A stretch of DNA of 13,265 nt, from positions 1-13,265 of the forward strand of contig DASRJH010000183.1 of assembly GCA_035649575.1 (NCBI GenBank), written 5' to 3'. Positions 6,342 to 13,265 of the stretch are shown here, piece after piece (within the stretch, counting starts at the first letter, position 1; each line of letters begins with the position of its first letter). Both the position numbers and the translations under genes were made by a program. The notes under the pieces were generated by a model, which worked only from the letters and a program-made list of their open reading frames with translations, made no database searches and was not told the DNA's origin. Source of the stretch: DASVAL01 sp035649575 (GTDB lineage: Bacteria; Planctomycetota; UBA1135; UBA2386).

Positions 6342-8442
6342 CGGTTCGGTCGTTACCACCTGCGCCTACTGCGGCGTCGGCTGCGGCTTCAAGGCCGAGA
6401 CGATCCGCGGCGAGATCGTGCGCATGATCCCGTGGAAGGAAGGCAAGGCCAACCACGGCCACGCCTGCGTCAAGGGCCGCTTCGCGTTCGACTACTGGCG
6501 CCACGCCGACCGCGTCAAGAAACCGCTGATCCGCGCGTCGATCGCCGAGCCATGGCGCGAGGTCACGTGGGACCATGCGATCACGCACGCCGCCGCCGAG
6601 CTGAAGCGCATCCAGGCCAAGCACGGCCGCGGCTCGGCCGGCGCTGTGTCGTCGTCGCGCTGCACCAACGAAGAGATCTACCTGATGCAGAAGTTCGCGC
6701 GCGTAGCGCTGCGCAACAACAACATCGACAACTGCTCGCGCATCTGCCACTCGCCCACCCAGTTCGGGCTGTCGGCGACCCTGGGCGCCGGCGCCGCGTG
6801 CCAGCACTTCGACTCGATCCTGCAGGCCGACGTGATCCTGGTCGTCGGCGCCAATCCGACCGAGGGCCACCCGGTGTTCGGTTCGCTGCTCAAGCGCCGC
6901 GTGCGGCAAGGTGCTTCGCTGCTGGTGATCGACCCGCGCCGCACCGAGACCGCCGAGTCGGCGCACTGCCGGGCCGACGTGCACCTGGCGCTGCGGCCGG
7001 GCACCAACGTCGCGGTGCTCGACTCGCTCGCGCACGTGATCGTGACCGAGAACCTGCACGCGGCGAAGTTCATCGCGGAGCGCTGCCATCCGGCCGAGTT
7101 CGAGCAGTGGCGGGCGCTGGTCGGCGATCCGCGCTATGCGCCCGAGGTCGTCGGCCCCGAGGCGGGCGTCGACCCGGCCGAGATCCGGCGCGCCGCGCGC
7201 ATCTACGCGAACGGCCCCAATAGCACGATCTACTACGGCCTGGGCGTCACCGAGCACAGCCAGGGTTCGACCGGCGTGATGTGCCTCGGCAACCTGGCGC
7301 TGTCGTGCGGCATGCTCGGCCGCGAGGGCGTCGGCGTGAACCCGCTGCGCGGCCAGGGCAACGTGCAGGGCGGCTCGTGCCTCGGCAGCTGGCCGCACAT
7401 GTTCACCGGCTACCGCTTCGTCACCGACGCCGCGGTGCGCGCGACCTTCGAGCAGGACTGGAAGCTCGAACTCGACCCCGAGCCGGGCCTGCGCCTGCCC
7501 AACATGTTCGACGCCGCGGTCGCCGGCACCTTCAAGGCGATCTACATCCAGGGCGAGGACCCGGTGCAGAGCGACCCGAACCAGAACCACATCGTCGCCG
7601 CGATGAAGGCGATGGAGTGCGTGATCGTGCAGGACCTGTTCCTCAACGAGACCGCCAAGTACGCGCACGTGTTCCTGCCGGGATCGAGTTCGCTCGAGAA
7701 GAACGGCACGTTCACCAACGCCGAACGGCGCGTGAGCATGGTGCGCAAGGTGGTGCCGCCGCTGGCCGGCCTCGAAGACTGGGAGATCACGGTGCGCCTC
7801 ACCAACGCGATGGGCTACCCGCTGCACTACGACCACCCGGCGCAGATCCTCGACGAGATCGCGCGGCTGTCGCCGGCCTACCAGGGCATGAGCTTCGCGC
7901 TGATCGAACGCTGCGGCTCGGTGCAGTGGCCCTGCAACCCCCAGGCGCCGGAGGGCACCGAGGTGCTGCACACCAAGACGTTCCCGCGCGGCAAGGCGAA
8001 CTTCATGCTGACCGGCTACGTGCCGACCAGCGAACGCACCGACGAACGCTTCCCGCTGCTGCTGACCACCGGCCGAATCCTGTCGCAGTACAACGTTGGC
8101 ACGCAGACGCGCCGCACCGGCAACGTCGCATGGTATGGCGAGGACGTGCTCGACGTGCACCGCACCGACGCCGACGCACGCGGTATCCAGGACGGCGACT
8201 TCGTCACCGTCACCAGCCGCTACGGCGAGACCAGGCTGCGCGCGCGCATCAGCGACAAGGTCAATCCGGGCGTGGTCTACACGACGTTCCACTTCGCGCA
8301 GAGCAATGCGAACGCGGTCACCAGCGACCTCAACGACTGGGCGACGAACTGCCCCGAGTACAAGGTCACCGCGGTCGAACTGGTCAAGGTGCCGACGGGC
8401 AAGCCGGCGAGTTCGCGCACGCCGGCTTCGGTGCGCGCATGA
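6319..8442 (+). CDS. fdsA: Formate dehydrogenase catalytic subunit (bis-MGD, Mo/W)
   Basis: This 707-residue protein covers the catalytic part of FdsA. It opens with the [4Fe-4S] motif CAYCGVGC (Cys15, 18, 22) and Cys50 in NHGHACVKGRF, with the usual Lys52 for electron transfer. The active-site segment NCSRICHSPTQFGL has Cys143 as metal ligand and His144 beside it. Later motifs are GANPTEGHPVFGS, IDPRRTETAES, YYGLGVTEHSQGS, GVNPLRGQGNVQGG, NETAKYAHVFLPGS, and the C-terminal pterin-binding domain with LTTGRILSQYNVGTQTRRTG. It interconverts formate and CO2 in the cytoplasm. The ligand codon is TGC, so this is a cysteine enzyme, not a selenoprotein. The start is GTG at 6319, eight bases after a perfect AAGGAGG (6304-6310) inside the previous gene. 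The only ATG in frame, 6232, lies within the upstream coding region and is unlikely. It ends in an ATGA overlap with fdsD. I use fdsA for the catalytic part only; in known FdsA the previous module is fused to it. Confidence 0.95.
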   Translation: MPNPRKPDGSVVTTCAYCGVGCGFKAETIRGEIVRMIPWKEGKANHGHACVKGRFAFDYWRHADRVKKPLIRASIAEPWREVTWDHAITHAAAELKRIQAKHGRGSAGAVSSSRCTNEEIYLMQKFARVALRNNNIDNCSRICHSPTQFGLSATLGAGAACQHFDSILQADVILVVGANPTEGHPVFGSLLKRRVRQGASLLVIDPRRTETAESAHCRADVHLALRPGTNVAVLDSLAHVIVTENLHAAKFIAERCHPAEFEQWRALVGDPRYAPEVVGPEAGVDPAEIRRAARIYANGPNSTIYYGLGVTEHSQGSTGVMCLGNLALSCGMLGREGVGVNPLRGQGNVQGGSCLGSWPHMFTGYRFVTDAAVRATFEQDWKLELDPEPGLRLPNMFDAAVAGTFKAIYIQGEDPVQSDPNQNHIVAAMKAMECVIVQDLFLNETAKYAHVFLPGSSSLEKNGTFTNAERRVSMVRKVVPPLAGLEDWEITVRLTNAMGYPLHYDHPAQILDEIARLSPAYQGMSFALIERCGSVQWPCNPQAPEGTEVLHTKTFPRGKANFMLTGYVPTSERTDERFPLLLTTGRILSQYNVGTQTRRTGNVAWYGEDVLDVHRTDADARGIQDGDFVTVTSRYGETRLRARISDKVNPGVVYTTFHFAQSNANAVTSDLNDWATNCPEYKVTAVELVKVPTGKPASSRTPASVRA

Positions 8443-8729
8443 GCGGTCGCGCGGCGAAGTCCGGCGACGCAGTGATCCACCTCGACGTGCTGATCACGAT
8501 GGCGAACCAGATCGGCGACTTCTTCACGCCGTACCCGCCGGGCCAGCGCGAGGAGGGCGTGCGCAACCACCTGCGCCACTACTGGGACCCGCGCATGCGC
8601 GACGCGCTGCTCGCCCACGTCGACGCCACCGGCGGCACCGGGCTGCACGCACACGTGCTCGCTGCCGCGAAGCTGCTGCGCGAGCCGGGTGCGGCGAAGA
8701 CCGGCTACCCCGGGCCGCCCAAGGCGTAG
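8439..8729 (+). CDS. fdsD: Formate dehydrogenase delta subunit
   Basis: The 96-residue protein has the FdsD signature: LDVLITMANQIGDFF at about 17-31, then a Pro-rich turn and GVRNHLRHYWDPRMRDALLAHV at about 41-62. I recall the MANQI...FF and HL..(F/Y)W.PRMR patterns as diagnostic for the family. FdsD is a small partner of FdsA-type formate dehydrogenases, thought to help maturation or stability; its exact role is less settled. The ATG overlaps the stop of the catalytic gene (ATGA), so translation is coupled, and it is the last gene of the operon. In many fds operons an FdhD-like fdsC lies between fdsA and fdsD; here nothing separates them. It ends 120 bases before the convergent synthetase gene's stop, with a hairpin between. 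Confidence 0.9.
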   Translation: MSGRAAKSGDAVIHLDVLITMANQIGDFFTPYPPGQREEGVRNHLRHYWDPRMRDALLAHVDATGGTGLHAHVLAAAKLLREPGAAKTGYPGPPKA

Positions 8730-8809
8730 GCGTGACGCGAGTGGTCGAGCGCTGCGGTGCGTGGGCCGTTCTTGGTTTCCGAGGCCTGCATGTCGCGGGG
8801 CAGATCAAT

Positions 8810-8837
8810 GCCGCGGCGACGGCGCGCTCGCCGCGGC
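8810..8837. terminator. GC-rich hairpin between convergent genes
   Basis: The arms 8810-8819 (GCCGCGGCGA) and 8828-8837 (TCGCCGCGGC) are perfectly complementary over ten bases, with an eight-base loop. It lies between fdsD and the convergent synthetase, where a two-way terminator is expected. There is no T-tract on either side, so intrinsic termination is unproven. Confidence 0.4.
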
Positions 8838-8846
8838 GACGGCGCG
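8811..8846. repeat. Short tandem direct repeat, 20-base period
   Basis: CCGCGGCGACGGCGCG occurs at 8811-8826 and again, identical, at 8831-8846, separated by CTCG. The second copy ends just before the stop codon of the synthetase gene. The hairpin at 8810-8837 is built from the first copy and the start of the second. Replication slippage in GC-rich DNA is the simple explanation. Confidence 0.7.
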
Positions 8847-8848
8847 AC

Positions 8849-10420
8849 TCACTGCCTGGCCAGGTTGGCCCGCCCGCCGCGCAGCACGTACTTCTGGATC
8901 TTGCCGGTCGCGGTCTTGGGCAACTCCGCAACGAACGTGAAGCTGTGCGGCGTCTTGAAGTGCGCGAGGTTCGCGCGCGCGAACTCGCGCAGTTCCGCGG
9001 CCGTGGCCGACGCGCCCGCCTTGAGCACGACGAACGCGTGCGGCGCCTCGCCCCAGCGCGGATCCGGCAGGCCGACGACGGCGGCCTCGTGCACGGCCGC
9101 GTGGCGGAGCAGCATCGCCTCCACTTCGACCGACGAGATGTTCTCGCCGCCGCTGATGATCACGTCCTTCAGCCGGTCGCGGACCTCGAGGTAGCCGTCG
9201 GGATGCACGACGGCCGCGTCGCCGGAGCGGAACCAGCCGTCGCCCATCGCCTTCTGCGTCGCCTCGGCGTCGTTGTAGTAGCCCTGCATGACGACGTTGC
9301 CGCGCACCACGATCTCGCCGAGTGCTCTCCCGTCGCGCGGGACCTCGCGGCCGTCCTCGTCGACCACCCGCAGCTCGCCCGAGGTGATCAGCTCCACGCC
9401 CTGGCGCGCCTTGATCGTGCAGCGCTGCTGGATCGTCTGCTGCGCGTGCTCGGGCTGCGGCTCGCAGATGCTGATGAACGGCGCCGTCTCGGTGAGCCCG
9501 TAGACGTGCGTGATCTCCCAGCCGAGTCCCTGTTCGATCGCCTCGATCGTCGCTGCGGCCGGCGGCGCGCCGGCCGTGAGCACGCGGACGCCGCGCGGCA
9601 CGTCGCGCCGCAGCTCCGCGGGCGCATTCGCCAGCGAGATCAGCACCGTCGGCGCCGCGCACAACACCGTGACGCCCTCGCGGCGCACGAGCTCGAACAC
9701 CTGCGCCGGCTCCGGTCGCCGCAGGCACACGTTCGTGCCGCCGACCGCGGTGACCGTCCACACGAACGTCCAGCCGTTGGCGTGGAACATCGGCAGCGTC
9801 CACAGATAGCGGTCGGCCGGCGTCATGTGGAAGTGCACCAGCACGCCGATCGTGTTCATCCACGCGTTGCGGTGGGTGATCATCACGCCTTTCGGCCGCG
9901 AGGTCGTGCCGCTCGTGTAGTTGATGGTCAGCAGGTCCGACTCGGCGATCCGCGGCCGTTCGAACACTGGAGGTGCGTCGGCCAGCAGCGCCTCGTGGTC
10001 GAGCCAGCCCGCGCGGGGCCGCTCGAGCGCGACGAAGTGCTCGACACCGCGCAGGTCCGCGCGGATGCCGTCGACCTGCTCCGTGTGGGGCTCCGCCGCA
10101 CAGACGATCCGGGCGCCGCTGTGGTTGATGATGTAGGCGAACTCCGCCGGCGACAGGCGGAAGTTGATCGGCACCAGCACGGCCCCGATCTGCGGCACCG
10201 AGTAGAACGACTCGAGGTCGGTCGCCGTGTTCGGCGAGATGCAGGCGACGCGATCGCCGGCGCGCACGCCGAGGCGTTGCAGCACGGCGGACCAGCGGTT
10301 GCAGCGCTCGCCGAACTGGTGGTAGGTCAGTCGACGGCCGCCGTCGACCGAGGCGAGCCGCTCGCCGTAGAGCGCTCGCGCGCGGCGCAGGAAGTCGAGT
10401 GGGGTGAGTGGCGTTTCCAC
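8849..10420 (-). CDS. AMP-forming acyl-CoA synthetase (fatty acyl-CoA ligase family)
   Basis: The 523-residue protein is a complete ANL-superfamily adenylating enzyme, joining a carboxylic acid to CoA via an acyl-AMP. Motifs in order: the P-loop YTSGTTSRPKGVMITHRN from residue 168, LPMFHANGWTF near 209, the adenine-binding YGLTE at 307-311, GWFRSGD at 395-401 with the ribose-binding Asp, and DRLKD at 415-419. The hinge and SGGENISSVEVE follow, and finally the catalytic lysine K507 in KTATGKIQK. The VPINFRLS and FHANGW pattern resembles medium/long-chain or methylmercaptopropionate-type (DmdB/AlkK-like) ligases; the substrate cannot be fixed. I take the GTG at 10420: relatives begin with a ETPLTPLDFLRRA-like N-terminus, and AGAGGA lies three bases ahead. 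An ATG eight codons earlier, at 10444, is the alternative. The gene is convergent with the fds operon and divergent from the Uma2 relic. Confidence 0.9.
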   Translation of the reverse strand: METPLTPLDFLRRARALYGERLASVDGGRRLTYHQFGERCNRWSAVLQRLGVRAGDRVACISPNTATDLESFYSVPQIGAVLVPINFRLSPAEFAYIINHSGARIVCAAEPHTEQVDGIRADLRGVEHFVALERPRAGWLDHEALLADAPPVFERPRIAESDLLTINYTSGTTSRPKGVMITHRNAWMNTIGVLVHFHMTPADRYLWTLPMFHANGWTFVWTVTAVGGTNVCLRRPEPAQVFELVRREGVTVLCAAPTVLISLANAPAELRRDVPRGVRVLTAGAPPAAATIEAIEQGLGWEITHVYGLTETAPFISICEPQPEHAQQTIQQRCTIKARQGVELITSGELRVVDEDGREVPRDGRALGEIVVRGNVVMQGYYNDAEATQKAMGDGWFRSGDAAVVHPDGYLEVRDRLKDVIISGGENISSVEVEAMLLRHAAVHEAAVVGLPDPRWGEAPHAFVVLKAGASATAAELREFARANLAHFKTPHSFTFVAELPKTATGKIQKYVLRGGRANLARQ

Positions 10421-10468
10421 GGTTCCTCTGCAGCTCGGCAGCATAGCCGGGGGTCGGTCAGGGCGTCC

Positions 10469-10477
10469 TGCTACACT
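10469..10477 (+). promoter_or_regulatory. Candidate extended -10 promoter element
   Basis: TGCTACACT gives TG-n followed by TACACT (4 of 6 to TATAAT), 28 bases before the ATG at 10505. No -35 match is seen. It would serve the Uma2 relic, possibly with readthrough towards ftsH. Confidence 0.3.
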
Positions 10478-10490
10478 TTGCCCGCCGCTG

Positions 10491-10505
10491 TGCCAGTTCC
10501 TGGCA
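10491..10505 (+). promoter_or_regulatory. Small inverted repeat overlapping a start codon
   Basis: TGCCAG and CTGGCA pair perfectly around TTC. The right arm ends on the A of the ATG at 10505, so the hairpin would hide the translation start; it could equally be a small operator. No Shine-Dalgarno is seen nearby. Confidence 0.25.
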
Positions 10506-10693
10506 TGGCTCCCCTAATGACGACTCCGAAGGCTCCTGTTCGCCACGCGGGCGACAAGCTCACGCGCGACGAGTTCGAACGGCGCTACTCGGCGATGCCT
10601 CACGTCAAGAATGAGGATCCCAGAATGCGTGCCGTGCTCATGACCGGCGTGCAGACGCCCGAACACGCCGCGTTCTGCGCCCGGCTCGCGTAG
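10505..10693 (+). pseudogene. Truncated Uma2-family endonuclease relic
   Basis: A 62-codon frame from the ATG at 10505 (or 10517) reads LTRDEFERRYSAMPHVK at about residues 22-38. This matches the N-terminus of Uma2-family (DUF820, PD-(D/E)XK-like) proteins, in which the next segment normally runs 'KAELIEGVVY' into the nuclease fold. Here, right after VKN, the sequence changes to EDPRMRAVLMTGVQTPEHAAF and stops, so no catalytic Asp/Glu/Lys residues are present. It is either a dead 5' fragment left by deletion or a small protein that reuses the N-terminal helix. A possible extended -10 and a small inverted repeat lie just upstream. It sits divergent from the synthetase and 210 bases upstream of ftsH. 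The family call rests on one 17-residue match from memory. Confidence 0.45.
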
Positions 10694-10747
10694 CCGATCC
10701 GCGAATCGCGAGGTCGCGCCGAACGCACTCGAGCCCGTTCCGGCTCC

Positions 10748-10776
10748 TTCCATCCCGGACGCGACTGATCTATCCT
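10748..10776 (+). promoter_or_regulatory. Weak candidate promoter upstream of ftsH
   Basis: TATCCT at 10771-10776 is a 4-of-6 -10 match, preceded 17 bases earlier by TTCCAT, which matches -35 poorly. It would give a leader of about 120 bases, including the GC-rich palindrome GGCCC-CCC-GGGCC near 10800. Otherwise the 210 bases between the Uma2 relic and ftsH show no gene. Confidence 0.2.
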
Positions 10777-10903
10777 GCGCGCTCGCGCGACCCGAGGGCC
10801 CCCCGGGCCGAACGCGCGTTGGCAGGCGGACTACGGGCACCCCCGGCGATGCGCCGATGGTGGACACATCCGGCTGTCGTATTGCGGCGACACCAAGAAA
10901 CTG

Positions 10904-13231
<2,328 letters not shown>

Positions 13232-13265
13232 GTCCGAGCGAAAACCGCCAAACGATGATCGCCGC

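Noticed and set aside
6300..6345. A frameshift that broke a fused fdsA
   Set aside because: The downstream start has an ideal AAGGAGG eight bases ahead and both products end or begin at natural domain borders, so a true gene split is the better reading.
6731..6760. Possible selenocysteine at the catalytic site
   Set aside because: The metal-ligand codon at 6745-6747 is TGC (cysteine); there is no in-frame TGA.
6103..8292. A minus-strand open frame of 729 codons opposite the formate dehydrogenase catalytic gene
   Set aside because: High GC leaves the antisense frame open; it has no domain-like sequence and the sense strand is clearly the real gene.
8096..10504. A very long plus-strand frame leading into the Uma2 relic
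   Set aside because: It crosses fdsD in the wrong frame and lies antisense to the acyl-CoA synthetase; only the last 62 codons look protein-like.

Overview
The window is GC-rich bacterial DNA with compact genes on both strands. It carries a bacterial histone-fold protein, an FtsH with a large extracytoplasmic domain, a Uma2-family relic and weak, GC-tolerant -10 elements. A Planctomycetota or similar lineage would fit, but I see no decisive taxonomic marker and hold this loosely. Positions and motifs were read by hand; nothing was searched or computed.

Layout. (1) 1-1527, minus: the first 509 codons of a large AsmA-like envelope protein that runs off the left edge. It is open at the window edge, so a simple ORF list misses it. 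(2) 1827-2030, plus: a 67-residue histone. (3) 2067-2942, minus: a DUF374-type lysophospholipid acyltransferase, convergent with the histone. A strong hairpin at 2091-2122 lies inside its 3' coding end. (4) 3025-3536: no intact gene. It holds a decayed, internally deleted copy of an fdsG-fdsB start and a possible promoter. (5) 3537-8729, plus: a five-gene, translationally coupled operon for a soluble NAD-dependent, molybdenum- or tungsten-dependent formate dehydrogenase. The order is fdsG, fdsB, a separate iron-sulfur subunit, the catalytic subunit, fdsD. (6) 8849-10420, minus: a fatty-acyl-CoA-synthetase-type enzyme, convergent with the operon and separated from it by a hairpin and short direct repeat. 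(7) 10505-10693, plus: a truncated Uma2-family relic. (8) 10904-13231, plus: ftsH.

How the parts work together. The formate dehydrogenase would oxidise formate at a bis-MGD centre in the catalytic subunit. Electrons would pass through the FeS subunit to the FMN/NAD module (FdsB with FdsG), making NADH; the family can also run in reverse. FdsD is the small accessory subunit found with FdsA-type enzymes. No cofactor sulfurtransferase (FdsC/FdhD type) or cofactor biosynthesis gene is in the window.

The most notable observation is in the FeS subunit. What is normally the N-terminal third of FdsA is a separate polypeptide here. It has lost every ligand of the His-Cys3 [4Fe-4S] cluster (the NuoG N5-type site) while keeping the [2Fe-2S] and the two-cluster ferredoxin motifs. 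Codon choice in the operon (GCC and CTG rich) looks different by eye from ftsH (GCG rich). Together with the decayed fdsGB copy just upstream, this suggests acquisition or turnover of fds genes at this site.
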